The position numbers and the translations under genes are program-made. The notes under the pieces were generated by a model. The model worked only from the letters and a program-made list of their open reading frames with translations, had not been told where the DNA came from and made no database searches. A DNA stretch of 64,000 bases from Chryseosolibacter sp964532595 (GTDB lineage Bacteria > Bacteroidota > Bacteroidia > Cytophagales > Cyclobacteriaceae), in NCBI GenBank assembly GCA_964532595.1, contig CAZHIQ010000001.1, positions 186,001-250,000 of the forward strand. Direction: 5' to 3'. Numbering within the stretch: position 1 is the first letter of the stretch; every line of letters starts with the position of its first letter. Positions 1-10,415 of this stretch are shown here, in pieces.

Positions 1-1
1 A

Positions 2-991
2 GCACAATGCGCTCAGACGCTGCGACTCGCGCAATCGATCTATGAACAAGGACGATTGCAGGATATACCGCCCCTGCTCCTCCCCTGTCTGGTGGGTGAT
101 CAACTGAGTCATGACGGAAAAGTCGCCGCCTACAAGCTTCTGACTTTAACCTATCTCTATCTGGAAGAGCCGGCCAAGGCCGATGAGATGATGCTGCTTC
201 TGTTGCGCACAGAAACAGAATTCAAAGAGAGCGAAGTGGTAGACCCCGCCGAGTTTATTGCCCTTCTGCGGACCTTTCGCCGGGAGCCGGTATTCCGTCT
301 CGGCCTGAAAACGTCAGCTGTAGCCACGGAGCGGTCGGTGGTGAGCGCAGATTATATCGACGATGGCACCAACCGAGGTAGTCACGGATTTGGGTTCGTT
401 GCGGGGCTTTCGGGGGAGATTCCCTTCACCGGTAAATTGGACGCCTTTACACTCAACCCCGAGTTCATGCTGCAGATTGTGGCTTTCAATGGGCAAAACG
501 AATATGATCAAAGCGCCGAGCGCGGTGATACCGCGCGCGTGACGCCCGCAACCGAACGCCAGGTATGGGTATCGTTGCCTGTATCGCTGCAATACAACCT
601 GTACTCCGGCCAAATAACACACTATTACGCATCGCTCGGGTTAAGCGCCGACTATCTTATGTCGTCAAGAATGACCCTGTCGTCGACGCGTGAAGGAAGC
701 TCTGGTATTGAAGAAGGGACGCGGTCACTTACTCATATGCGAAACCGCTTTAACTCCGGCGCGCTTGCTTCGGCAGGTGTGAAGCGAAAGATCGGAAAAG
801 GCTTACTCATCGCTGAAGTCCGTTTTAAGATGGGATTATTTCCCGTTTCTTCGCGAGCCCACACCTATGCCGATCCCGCGCTTGTCTTCGATTACAAATA
901 CGTGGAAGGTATCAACCGAATCAATTCGCTGATGTTTTCCGTTGGCTATGTCATAAACCGGTACAACCCTAAGAAACTGGCATCAAGGTAA
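2..991 (+). CDS. Outer-membrane beta-barrel protein with N-terminal helical domain (5' end missing)
   Basis: This is the 3' part of a gene cut by the left window edge. The frame is open from base 2, and the first possible start, a TTG at 56, lies inside what reads as normal protein, so the real start is outside. The visible residues begin A-Q-C-A-Q, resembling the junction after a signal peptide. About 100 helical residues (TPR-like, rich in LL and YL, ending FRREPVFRLG) are followed by about 210 residues with the alternating pattern and aromatic strand ends of an outer-membrane barrel. The next gene starts 2 bp after the stop, and a T9SS cargo gene follows, so the three are probably co-transcribed. 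A role as an envelope partner of the cargo is inference; the barrel assignment is fairly safe. Confidence 0.6.
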   Translation, partial: AQCAQTLRLAQSIYEQGRLQDIPPLLLPCLVGDQLSHDGKVAAYKLLTLTYLYLEEPAKADEMMLLLLRTETEFKESEVVDPAEFIALLRTFRREPVFRLGLKTSAVATERSVVSADYIDDGTNRGSHGFGFVAGLSGEIPFTGKLDAFTLNPEFMLQIVAFNGQNEYDQSAERGDTARVTPATERQVWVSLPVSLQYNLYSGQITHYYASLGLSADYLMSSRMTLSSTREGSSGIEEGTRSLTHMRNRFNSGALASAGVKRKIGKGLLIAEVRFKMGLFPVSSRAHTYADPALVFDYKYVEGINRINSLMFSVGYVINRYNPKKLASR

Positions 992-992
992 T

Positions 993-2327
993 ATGTTACG
1001 ATCACGAGTTATTGTTGCGATACTATGCGCCGGATTGATGGCGAGCTGCACGACATTTGAAGATGCACCTCCGACCAATCGGGTGTCGTTCGTACACTTT
1101 TACAGTAGCAGCATTCCCTTTGTGGGCCGCACAGCCGAAGTGGACACCGATGGCGGGTTCATTCTCAGCGGCGAGATCCGCCATTCCAATGGCTCCACCG
1201 ATGCGCTGATCATCAAAACAGACGCCCGCGGGCGGAAAGAATGGGAACGCATCATTCCCGGGGGCGTAATCAAAGACATTAAAGCAACCGAATCTCACTA
1301 CATCGTCACCGGCGACAGCATTGCTCTGAACCCTGAGTCTTCACAAGTTCATGAGCTTGTCAATAGCTACGCACGGCTGATGATATTGGATAAGAAGGGC
1401 ACTATTACCGCCAGCCGAATTACTAAGAAACTTGTTCAGCAGGTCGAAAGTGGAAACAGCGCGTGGGTGAATGTCGACTATTACGGAGATGCCGTTACCT
1501 TTGACAACAACGGCAACATTCTCATGCTGGGCAGCTACCGGGTTCCGGGAGAGAACATGCGTGCATACCTCGCGGTATTTGATCCTTCCGACATTACCGA
1601 TTCACTTGAACATATTAGCTACACACAGCTTGACCATGATTATGTCAACTGCAACAGTATTCATGTGACGCCGTCCTCAAAGGCCGTTTGGGCCAGCCGA
1701 ATCTACTCGGCCAACCAGAACCTTTCGCGTCAATACACACTCTTCCCGTTTGTTCCTCTGCATGGCCCAACCCCTCCCCTGTCTTTTGACGCTGCTCCGA
1801 GTTTTGGAGGCAATGACAACAGAAGCCATGCTGTACAGGATATCCAGCGATCACCGTTGGGTTTCGCTGCCATAGGCACCTATGCTGAGACAAATGGTCA
1901 GAACGCGAACATTTACTTCATCCGGCTTGATGCAGGGTATACCGTAATCCCTGGAAGCGTCCGGTATATCGACGGTCAGCAATTACTCCTTAACAACAGA
2001 CTCCTGGCTAACGAGACAAAGACCTCGTCTGACAGTCAGGACGAAGGGCTGGCGCTAGCAGCCACTGACGATGGCTATGTCCTCGCCGGTTCGATCACCA
2101 GCACGCCGATGATCGGAAACGGAGGAAAAGATATTCTTCTCATCAAACTCGACCCCTTCGGTAACCTCATCTGGAAAAAAATCCTGGGGGGTTCGGGTGA
2201 CGAGGTCGTCTCCTCCATCAAGGAGACGTCCGACAAAGGGCTCCTGATCTTCGGGACCAATACGATCAACGGCCTTTCATCGATGATGCTGATAAAAACA
2301 GATGCACTCGGAAATCTTGATAAATAA
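993..2327 (+). CDS. Secreted lipoprotein with beta-propeller-like repeats
   Basis: A 444-residue protein with a lipoprotein signal peptide: a short basic start, a hydrophobic stretch and the lipobox LMASC with the lipidated Cys near residue 19. The body has repeats of the type 'DGGFILSGEI.....DALIIKTDARG' (early) and 'DDGYVLAGSI.....DILLIKLDPFGN' followed by 'DKGLLIFG......MMLIKTDALGN' (late), the pattern seen in beta-propeller proteins with delta-60-like repeats. No catalytic motif is visible. It sits 1 bp after the barrel gene and 13 bp before the T9SS cargo gene, so an envelope-associated operon is likely. The function is unknown. Confidence 0.65.
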   Translation: MLRSRVIVAILCAGLMASCTTFEDAPPTNRVSFVHFYSSSIPFVGRTAEVDTDGGFILSGEIRHSNGSTDALIIKTDARGRKEWERIIPGGVIKDIKATESHYIVTGDSIALNPESSQVHELVNSYARLMILDKKGTITASRITKKLVQQVESGNSAWVNVDYYGDAVTFDNNGNILMLGSYRVPGENMRAYLAVFDPSDITDSLEHISYTQLDHDYVNCNSIHVTPSSKAVWASRIYSANQNLSRQYTLFPFVPLHGPTPPLSFDAAPSFGGNDNRSHAVQDIQRSPLGFAAIGTYAETNGQNANIYFIRLDAGYTVIPGSVRYIDGQQLLLNNRLLANETKTSSDSQDEGLALAATDDGYVLAGSITSTPMIGNGGKDILLIKLDPFGNLIWKKILGGSGDEVVSSIKETSDKGLLIFGTNTINGLSSMMLIKTDALGNLDK

Positions 2328-2340
2328 GGAAGCACTCTCC

Positions 2341-5300
2341 ATGAAATCAGTTTTACGACTTTTTATTTTTGCAATTGCTATAGGTTCAAGTCACCTGGCT
2401 GCCGCACAATGTGGTAGTTCCCCCACGATGGGCACTGTACAAGCCCCTACCGATATAACCGAAAATTCGGCAAGACTGGAAGCGAATCACACCTCGGATG
2501 GGGGGGCAAACTGCGAGATCATTTCGACTGGCTTTGTGTGGGACACACAGTCGCGCATGAATTTAGGAGGCTATGCGAACAGCGTTGATGGCGATCCCTC
2601 AGAGGGCAATGGACCATTTTCCTTTTCAGCAGAACTGACCGGCCTTCCTTCCGGCACGCGGATCTACTACCGCGCATTCATCCGCAACAATCACAACAAC
2701 GCCAACCAGGGTACGCGATCCTCGAATGAGCTTAGCTTTTACACCCTGGCCGTCGCACCGGCGGAACACGCCGCGTCTCTTACAGCAACGGCGCTTGATA
2801 ACCGCGAAATCCAACTAACGTTTCCCGCAGCCGGCGACATCGCAAATGCTGACGGGTATGTCGTTCTTATGCGCGCTGGGGCCGATCCTACAACCGCAGG
2901 ACTGATTAACGGCGCGGTCCCGGATGGTGCCGATGATTTCGTTTACCGCGTTAACAGCACATCAGCGACCAGTCTCCTGGTATCAAACCTCGACGCGGGT
3001 ACGACGTACCACTTCACGATTATCCCCTATAATCGCGAGGGCTTTACGAACGAGACGTATCATTACCTGACCAGTCCCGGATCTCCCGTCGCCAGCGCCA
3101 CAACGGAGCCGGAAGTAGTTATTACCGCCCTTGGTACCATAGCGAGTAGTCCGCTCGGCTCGGGAACGGAAAACGTCCCCCTGATTGGATTCTCCCTCGA
3201 ATCGACCGGCGATGTAACGTTCGAAAGACTCGTTATCAATCTTTCGTCTACAACCAGCGGAAAATTCAGCAATTTCCGTTTTGTCGAGTCATCGGACGTC
3301 AATTATGATGTTTCGGACAGTCCGGTTCCAGGTGCTGCCCTCAACGTGCAATCGTCAAGTATCGAAATACTACTTTCCGAACTGCTCTCCGCCTCCGATA
3401 CCCGATATTTTTTCCTGGTAGCAGATGTTGAGGCTTCCGTTAACGGAACTACACCTTCCGTCACCCTGTCGTTCGACGAAGATGATCTCACCTTCGATCC
3501 CAACAACAAGCGCCCGGGTGGTCAGTCGCGCAACTATTCGTTCGCAGACACCACTCCACCGGTGCTGCTAAGTTTCACGCCGGCCAACGGAAGCGTTATC
3601 GACATCAACACCGCCAAGCTGATAATGACGTTCAATGAAAACGTCGACAATATTACAACGGCTGCAACTTCGAACGCCCATCGGGTAGTTATTTATGACG
3701 CGACTACAAACACGTCAGTAGCGCAGATCGACCGGAATGCGGTTGTCGCGAACGGTACCTCACCAGTAGCTGAAGTCAACATCCCCCCTGGTGTGTTGAA
3801 AGCCCATTCTTCCTATTACGTATTAGTCGGAAACGGTGTCATCGAAGACGTCCCCGCCGACAATGATTGGCCGGGTATCAGCGATCCATCGGTCTGGACA
3901 TTCTCGACGTCGGGTGTCGTTGTCACGGGGCCTTCTGCAAGCATTTGTTCAGGAACATTCGAAGCTATCGGCGATATTGTTATCAGTGAAACGGGGAACG
4001 GTGACTTCAACGAAGGAAATAACGTCACCCTTATTCTCGGTCTTGAAAACCCGGCCGAGTTTGCCCTTTCCAACGCCGGAATTGTTGTTAACACGACCGG
4101 GTCCGATATATCGAATGTGTCGGTCAGCGCCGGGCTGACCACTCTTACCCTGACCTACACCATTAACGGAACGTCCGACCTTGATGCTATCACCATTCAA
4201 GGATTAAAAGTTTACGGTACCGGAAATGCGGCGACCACGACCTTACGCCGTGTCGGGGGAACAGCGAGCCAGGACGGGAACGATGGTGTCAACGCTTCAT
4301 CCCACACGTACGCAACCATCGACGTGGGGGCCGTTCCACCGCCCCAGCCGGCGCTCGCTCCTGCTCAGACTTTCAGCTACTGTGAAGGCGAAGATCTCAG
4401 TACGGCAACCCTGGCACTTATCGATAATGGTGCCGACGAATACCGATGGTACAGTGACGCGGGACTTAACACCCTGCGGGTAGCTACTCCGAATGAAACC
4501 GTGAATCTTGTTACCGATCTCGGTATGACAGCCGCAGCCACGGTAGGAACTCACCGATTCTACGTTGTAGCAGTGGCCAGTTGCCAAAGCGCTCCACCGC
4601 TAGAAGTGGTGGTAACGGTAACCAACAACCCTGTTGCTGATGCTGGTCTTGACAAGACAGGAGCTGACGCGGTATGTCCGGGAACAGAAATAACCCTGGG
4701 AGGCAACCCTACCCTACAAACACCCTCTTCCCCCGGAGGCTATACGTACGATTGGGATTACATAGAAGGAACAACCGAGCCTGCGTCTCAGGCGAATCCC
4801 AAATACACCGTCAACAATAGCAGCACCACGACTTCGAATTTCTACAACTTCGAAGTAGTGATCACCGATGCCAACGGATGTTCTGGTAGTGATCAGGTGA
4901 CTGTCGAAGTAAAACCCACTTTCTCGGTCTTCCTTACCAGTCCGAGTTCAACGATATTCACGCCGAGTTCCCCGAATCAGAACCTGAGCGCAACTCCTGC
5001 GGGCGGTACCTTTACAGGTATCGGCGTTGTACAATCAGGAGCCTCCACATTTCAGTTCAGCCCTTCGGTTGCCCACAACACTGACCCGAATACCCTGCCG
5101 AAGAGCTTCAATGTCTACTACACCGTTACGCAAAATGGATGTACGCGCGAGAATTTTCACGTAGCGACCTTCACAATATCCAACTCGTTCTTTGCTACGC
5201 TGGAATCCGAATACTGTTCCAACGAGTATCCCAGCCCGACAACAGCCGGCGTTCAATTGAGCCTCGACCAGAATGGCTACGACTACATGGAAGCTTTCGA

Positions 5301-8300
5301 GGCTTCCTGGAACACCTTTGAGCGGTATTCCCGTGCAAATGTGCCGACCTGGCAGCTCTCATTAGGCTACGGACAAGGAGTCTATGTACTCTACGGAAAT
5401 GACTTTTATCAGTGTACTCAAAGCCTGGGCTGCACGGGTGTGATTCCTCCGGACTCCGATCCGCAGTGGGTGCAGGTCGACCTCTTGAAAGTAAAATTCA
5501 CCGGCCGGATTGCGAACTACTATGAATATGCCTACGGAGGAAATTCCCTTGGAGCCACAATAGTCAAATTGGGCACTACCTATAGCGTCGGCGGTAAGAC
5601 ATTCCCTTATTATCAAATGGGAACCAACGTCAGTTACAATGACTGCGACGCATGTCAGTATGCCTACCCTGCGGCCTACCTCGACTTAGAGCGTCCCGAA
5701 GACGTGCATCTTCTTCTCTCCGAATGGAACCCGGGTTATTACTATTATCGACATGACCTCGTACGCTTCGGCAAGCGTGTTTACCGGTGTATTCCCAGTA
5801 TCATCACACCCGCCGGAGATCCGGTATCAGGAAACCCGGCAGCGAACCCCGGGCTGTGGGAGGATGTTACGAACTCGAATTTTGCCAACGGACAGTACTT
5901 CCACCTCGAGGAGTCACCCGGAGTATTCCGCGCCGGATTCTACGTCCGTGGTCAGCACGTCCAGATCAACCGCAACCCTACCGTTTTCTTTAATGGTCTG
6001 GTTAACGGGGAGGACGTCTGTCAATTCGAAGTGCTTGACCTGGACAACCAGGCGGCTTCCGCCGGAAACGAATACAACTTAATTGGCAGCCTCTCAAATC
6101 TTAACTATGTGCAGGACTTCCAGATGCGACGAAGCGGAAGCGAGCCGTTTAGCGATGGCGGAGGCGCAATACAGAACAGTCTGTTCCAACCTGGCCACGC
6201 CACCTTCAATACTAACCTGGCCTTTGGAACCGGAAACGAGACCCAAAAAAGTGTTGAAATCCGGTACCGCGTTCACCCGGGAACTACAGGAAGCGCGGGA
6301 CAACCCTGCTACGGTACCTCTACAATTACCGTGGATATTATCAAGAACTCAAACTTCAGTTTCCATCCGAGCGTTCAAGACGACGCAGTGTTCTGCTATC
6401 TCGACGAGCCGAAGGAACTTCGTGCGGTAAACGCTAATGGAAATGACATTATCGGTCAGATTAACCAGCCTAATTCAGTTAGCTATAGCGGTCATGGCGT
6501 AATCAACCTCACACAGAGCCGGGGATCTTTCCGCCCGGGAATAGCTATTGACGAACAAAGTCCGGGCACCCGGACACAACAGACTGTGATAGTTACTGCC
6601 ACTTACCTCGACCAAAACCGCTGTCGAAGTATGACGACCAAAACCCTGAAGGTCAACCCCGACATCAAACCATCGTTTAGCCTGAATGGACGGGTAACGT
6701 ATTGCTATGAGGATATAGCCAACAACTTCATCGGACACTCTGAGAATTTTACTGTCGGCGGCAATCCCGTCTCTTCGACAGGACACTACCAGATCTTTTA
6801 CAGAGACCCATCAGGGACACCGCATAGGCTCGATTCGATCCCGAGCACCAACATTGCCTTTATTCCCGGAGGTTTCTACGACCAGACGCAGCAAATCCTG
6901 ACGAATGAGAGCTACCCTACAGAATTAAACAAGTCGGTCACCCTTGATGTCGTGTACTGGGAAACACTGACCACCAACGATACCGTGTGTACAGAATCTA
7001 CGACCGTTCCCATTACCATCAATCCCGCGGTAGCACTCGATATCTTTGGGCTGAACAACGGAGACATTCTCTGCAGGAACGACAACAACCTTCTCTCCCA
7101 GGGTAACACCGTAACTTTTGATGGTAGTGTAACGGGAGCCGGCGTCTTCAGTCTGGACGATGACCCGGATTTCACCGCCGTCAACCCCACGCTGAATGCC
7201 ACGGTAAACACCGTTGCGGGGAAAGCCACGATCAATCTTTTGGAAGCCTATAATGCGGCGTCCGACCCTACTGATCCCCGACAAGTGTATCTCGAGTATC
7301 GCTATACGGCGCCCGGTTGTACCGGACCTTCAACCGTAGTAAAGGGATTTCATATCTCTCCGCCCCCGCCGATTGCTTTCGATTTTGCTGAATCGCCAGC
7401 AGCCAATTCCATCTTCTGTAACGACGCAGAGATCGCGGAATTGAAGACCGTACAAAACACCAACGTAACAATCACAGGTTTCGGCATCACCGACTCCGGT
7501 ACGGGCAATGGAACGGCCCTGTTTAATCCTGCCCTTGCTTATTCGACAAGTATGAACAACGGCGGAACGATCAATACACGTCAGGACATCACCGTTACAG
7601 CCCGGATTATTGACGGCATTGGATGTGCAAATACCGCGAACGTTGTTTACTCCGTAAATCCGATTCCCACGGCGACAGTGGACTTTTCGAAAAAGCAATT
7701 CTGCTATGAAGACGCCCCCGCCACCTTCCAGGGCCTTCAAAGCAATTCATGGTTTCAGATTGAATACCTGGGCGTGACAACACCCTACTCCGAAGACTTC
7801 GGCGGTCCGGGCTCACCTCAGCCTCAGGTGACATTCAATCCCACCGCCCGTTTTGACCATGCCATTTCCATGGGGGCCAGCACGCTCACTCCAGTCGACT
7901 TCAACGTATACTACACAGCAGCCGACGCCAATGGCTGTACACACACCGTTGGCCCTACGCTCGTGTCCGTCGCCAACCGGATTGAGGTGCAGATTGCCGG
8001 CATCACTGAAGAAGACAACATCTACTGTTCGAACCGAAACAACGGCAGCACTATTCTGACGTTTAACCCCTTCCCTTCCGATAACACGAAAAGGGAATTC
8101 AGTATCAATGGCGACGAACAGTCTCTCACGATAAACCGATTCGATTTCCGGCCTCCGCTTCACGGCGGTGACTTTACCCTTGAGTATGTGGTTTATTCAG
8201 GGGAGAACAACTGTTCAAACACTGAAACAGTCCAGGTAAAAGTATTACCGAGTCCAAAAGCCGTGTTTACTACGGAGCCAGCATGTGAAGACGACCTGAT

Positions 8301-10377
8301 TGAATTCAGCGCAGACGGAAGTCAAAACCTCGATGACCTCAACCCCGTGTATACCTGGACGCTCGCTGACGCCACAGCGATCGGGCAAACGGTTCACCAT
8401 CGGTTCACAGGAACCAACCTTTTCGGAGTAAACCTGAAGGTGGAGTATCCCGCGTATCTCAACAACCCGGCGCTTGTTTGTAAAGACAGCCTGCGCCTTG
8501 ATCAGGTGGTCGGCGCCAACCCCACGGATTTGCGGTTCAAGTTTTCGAGCATCTGCGAGGATGACGAGACGCAACTTGAAATCACACCCGATATTCCGAT
8601 TAGCCGCGTATCGTGGGACTTCGGTGACGGTGTAACGACACCGCTTGGATTCTCGGCCGACCTGATCACGGGCATTGACCGCACCACAGGCGAATATCAG
8701 CGCCCTCGCCACACATTCTCCGGGGCGGGACAGTACCGCATTGTAGTTACGGGAAAAACTGCCGACGTATTCGGGGGATGTGAACGCGTTGAAGAACATT
8801 ATATCTCTATTCTTCCCAACTGGGCTCCTAACCCCTCGCAGCCGTACTACGACATGGCTTCGATCAGTGGAGGTTCAGGAGGATGGGTTCCCGAGCATGA
8901 CCTGACAAACCCTACATGGGATTTCGCGCCTGCCGTCAAGTCGCGCATCCTGGCACCTGAACCGGCCTGGATTACCAGTTCCTCGACGCCATACAAGCCA
9001 GGGGACGCTTCCTACGTCAACAGTCCCTGTTTCGATCTCTCGTCGTTCAGTCGCCCCGTAATATCCCTCAATCACTGGACGGACACAGAACCATCTGACG
9101 GCGCTGTCTTGCAGTATTCGACCGACGGAGGAACGACATGGAACCGACTCGGCGACGTCGCCTCGGGACTCGAATGGTATAACAAACTCACTATCGCCGC
9201 CAACCCCGGTGACCAAACCAACCTTTCTTCGGGATGGTCGACCGCTGATCAGGAAGATTGGGTTATCGGCAAACACTCACTGGACGGTATCCATCCCCGA
9301 AATAAGGTTCGGTTCCGTATTGCGTTCGCCAGCTTTAACAACCCGGAAGGACGAGATGGATTTGCCTTCAACAATGTGCTCATTGAGGAACGCAACAGGA
9401 CTGTTCTTGTAGAGAACTTCACGCACCTTAATCAGAACACTAACAACCTCCTGTTCAAAGGATTCAAGGCGATCGACCCGGATGATGGTAGTATCAACCC
9501 GCTTGAGCTCGTAAAACTCCAGTACCATCATTCGCCTGCTGTTCCCAACGTTGTACCCGATGTGCTGCATGATGCGAACCCGATTGATCACGACGCGCGC
9601 GCAGCCTTCTACGGTATTACCAATACAGCACGCGCGTTTATCGACGGAGGGTTTGGCCAGTCTTCGACAAACGCCACCTTTACATCGCCCGATGTCGACA
9701 CTTACTTTAGTCTCCGCTCGCTGGTAACATCACCTGTCAACATCTCATTGAGTTTTGAGAACCAGCCGTCCGACCGCCTGAATGTAAAGGCCACAGTAAA
9801 GGCGAACATGGCACTCGACGATCCTCACAAGTACAATGTATTCATCGCGGTAGCCGAACGGGAGGTACTGGGTCAGGTGTACGTATTGCGCAAATTCCTG
9901 CCCTCCGCGGCTGGTGTCCCTCTCGGAGTTAGTTCACCCGCTGACCCTGAGCAGGAGATCACGGTGTCGTACGACATGCGCCACGTGACTAGACTCATCG
10001 ACGGGACGTTTGCGCCGTTCGCGGTCATCGCTTTTGTGCAACATCTAGAGACAAAGAGTGTTCTGCAAACCGTTATGCGCGAGGATGCGACAGCGTCGTC
10101 CGACATCGTGACCGGTGTCGATCCGTCATCCGAAGCTCATGTGCGCTTCTTCCCTAATCCGGCCGATGACGTACTTCACATCGAGTTCGAAAGCGCGGTT
10201 GCAGAGGGCACAAAGCTCACGATGTTTGATACATGGGGCCGACAGGTCTTTGGTACCGAAGTGAATTCCTCTTCGATTTCCATACCTACGAAGGATTTGT
10301 CGGGAGGCGTCTATATTGTTGAACTGGATACTCCTAAGGGGAAGGTACGCCGAAAAATTATGGTGCTTCATGACTGA
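2341..10377 (+). CDS. Giant modular T9SS-secreted cell-surface protein
   Basis: A 2678-residue secreted protein. I choose the ATG at 2341 because it opens a signal peptide (MKSVLRLF...AAAQ) after an AAGGA-like site; an in-frame ATG at 2302 would overlap the upstream gene and precede the signal. Rough order: FN3-like domain (140-235), a Big_5/SbsA-like Ig domain (403-525), Ig/PKD-like modules (677-900), two chitin-binding (CBM5/12)-like pieces with 'Y..G..V...G..Y.C......P....W' (about 1006-1047 and 1130-1177), six related modules of about 95-125 residues each opening with a Cys-Asp motif (1351-2000), PKD domains (WDFGDG near 2091), a jelly-roll-like region (about 2220-2360), and a type A T9SS sorting domain (FFPNP...GGVYIVEL...KIMV, 2601-2678). 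It is probably an adhesin or polysaccharide-binding surface protein; no glycosidase active site was recognised. Confidence 0.85.
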   Translation: MKSVLRLFIFAIAIGSSHLAAAQCGSSPTMGTVQAPTDITENSARLEANHTSDGGANCEIISTGFVWDTQSRMNLGGYANSVDGDPSEGNGPFSFSAELTGLPSGTRIYYRAFIRNNHNNANQGTRSSNELSFYTLAVAPAEHAASLTATALDNREIQLTFPAAGDIANADGYVVLMRAGADPTTAGLINGAVPDGADDFVYRVNSTSATSLLVSNLDAGTTYHFTIIPYNREGFTNETYHYLTSPGSPVASATTEPEVVITALGTIASSPLGSGTENVPLIGFSLESTGDVTFERLVINLSSTTSGKFSNFRFVESSDVNYDVSDSPVPGAALNVQSSSIEILLSELLSASDTRYFFLVADVEASVNGTTPSVTLSFDEDDLTFDPNNKRPGGQSRNYSFADTTPPVLLSFTPANGSVIDINTAKLIMTFNENVDNITTAATSNAHRVVIYDATTNTSVAQIDRNAVVANGTSPVAEVNIPPGVLKAHSSYYVLVGNGVIEDVPADNDWPGISDPSVWTFSTSGVVVTGPSASICSGTFEAIGDIVISETGNGDFNEGNNVTLILGLENPAEFALSNAGIVVNTTGSDISNVSVSAGLTTLTLTYTINGTSDLDAITIQGLKVYGTGNAATTTLRRVGGTASQDGNDGVNASSHTYATIDVGAVPPPQPALAPAQTFSYCEGEDLSTATLALIDNGADEYRWYSDAGLNTLRVATPNETVNLVTDLGMTAAATVGTHRFYVVAVASCQSAPPLEVVVTVTNNPVADAGLDKTGADAVCPGTEITLGGNPTLQTPSSPGGYTYDWDYIEGTTEPASQANPKYTVNNSSTTTSNFYNFEVVITDANGCSGSDQVTVEVKPTFSVFLTSPSSTIFTPSSPNQNLSATPAGGTFTGIGVVQSGASTFQFSPSVAHNTDPNTLPKSFNVYYTVTQNGCTRENFHVATFTISNSFFATLESEYCSNEYPSPTTAGVQLSLDQNGYDYMEAFEASWNTFERYSRANVPTWQLSLGYGQGVYVLYGNDFYQCTQSLGCTGVIPPDSDPQWVQVDLLKVKFTGRIANYYEYAYGGNSLGATIVKLGTTYSVGGKTFPYYQMGTNVSYNDCDACQYAYPAAYLDLERPEDVHLLLSEWNPGYYYYRHDLVRFGKRVYRCIPSIITPAGDPVSGNPAANPGLWEDVTNSNFANGQYFHLEESPGVFRAGFYVRGQHVQINRNPTVFFNGLVNGEDVCQFEVLDLDNQAASAGNEYNLIGSLSNLNYVQDFQMRRSGSEPFSDGGGAIQNSLFQPGHATFNTNLAFGTGNETQKSVEIRYRVHPGTTGSAGQPCYGTSTITVDIIKNSNFSFHPSVQDDAVFCYLDEPKELRAVNANGNDIIGQINQPNSVSYSGHGVINLTQSRGSFRPGIAIDEQSPGTRTQQTVIVTATYLDQNRCRSMTTKTLKVNPDIKPSFSLNGRVTYCYEDIANNFIGHSENFTVGGNPVSSTGHYQIFYRDPSGTPHRLDSIPSTNIAFIPGGFYDQTQQILTNESYPTELNKSVTLDVVYWETLTTNDTVCTESTTVPITINPAVALDIFGLNNGDILCRNDNNLLSQGNTVTFDGSVTGAGVFSLDDDPDFTAVNPTLNATVNTVAGKATINLLEAYNAASDPTDPRQVYLEYRYTAPGCTGPSTVVKGFHISPPPPIAFDFAESPAANSIFCNDAEIAELKTVQNTNVTITGFGITDSGTGNGTALFNPALAYSTSMNNGGTINTRQDITVTARIIDGIGCANTANVVYSVNPIPTATVDFSKKQFCYEDAPATFQGLQSNSWFQIEYLGVTTPYSEDFGGPGSPQPQVTFNPTARFDHAISMGASTLTPVDFNVYYTAADANGCTHTVGPTLVSVANRIEVQIAGITEEDNIYCSNRNNGSTILTFNPFPSDNTKREFSINGDEQSLTINRFDFRPPLHGGDFTLEYVVYSGENNCSNTETVQVKVLPSPKAVFTTEPACEDDLIEFSADGSQNLDDLNPVYTWTLADATAIGQTVHHRFTGTNLFGVNLKVEYPAYLNNPALVCKDSLRLDQVVGANPTDLRFKFSSICEDDETQLEITPDIPISRVSWDFGDGVTTPLGFSADLITGIDRTTGEYQRPRHTFSGAGQYRIVVTGKTADVFGGCERVEEHYISILPNWAPNPSQPYYDMASISGGSGGWVPEHDLTNPTWDFAPAVKSRILAPEPAWITSSSTPYKPGDASYVNSPCFDLSSFSRPVISLNHWTDTEPSDGAVLQYSTDGGTTWNRLGDVASGLEWYNKLTIAANPGDQTNLSSGWSTADQEDWVIGKHSLDGIHPRNKVRFRIAFASFNNPEGRDGFAFNNVLIEERNRTVLVENFTHLNQNTNNLLFKGFKAIDPDDGSINPLELVKLQYHHSPAVPNVVPDVLHDANPIDHDARAAFYGITNTARAFIDGGFGQSSTNATFTSPDVDTYFSLRSLVTSPVNISLSFENQPSDRLNVKATVKANMALDDPHKYNVFIAVAEREVLGQVYVLRKFLPSAAGVPLGVSSPADPEQEITVSYDMRHVTRLIDGTFAPFAVIAFVQHLETKSVLQTVMREDATASSDIVTGVDPSSEAHVRFFPNPADDVLHIEFESAVAEGTKLTMFDTWGRQVFGTEVNSSSISIPTKDLSGGVYIVELDTPKGKVRRKIMVLHD

Positions 10378-10415
10378 CGCCGCTGCGTACCAACGCATAA
10401 CACGACAGTCCAGAC

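Noticed and set aside
2302..2340. Longer N-terminus for the T9SS giant starting at the ATG 2302
   Set aside because: It overlaps the preceding lipoprotein gene and would put 13 polar residues before the signal peptide; the ATG at 2341 opens the signal directly.
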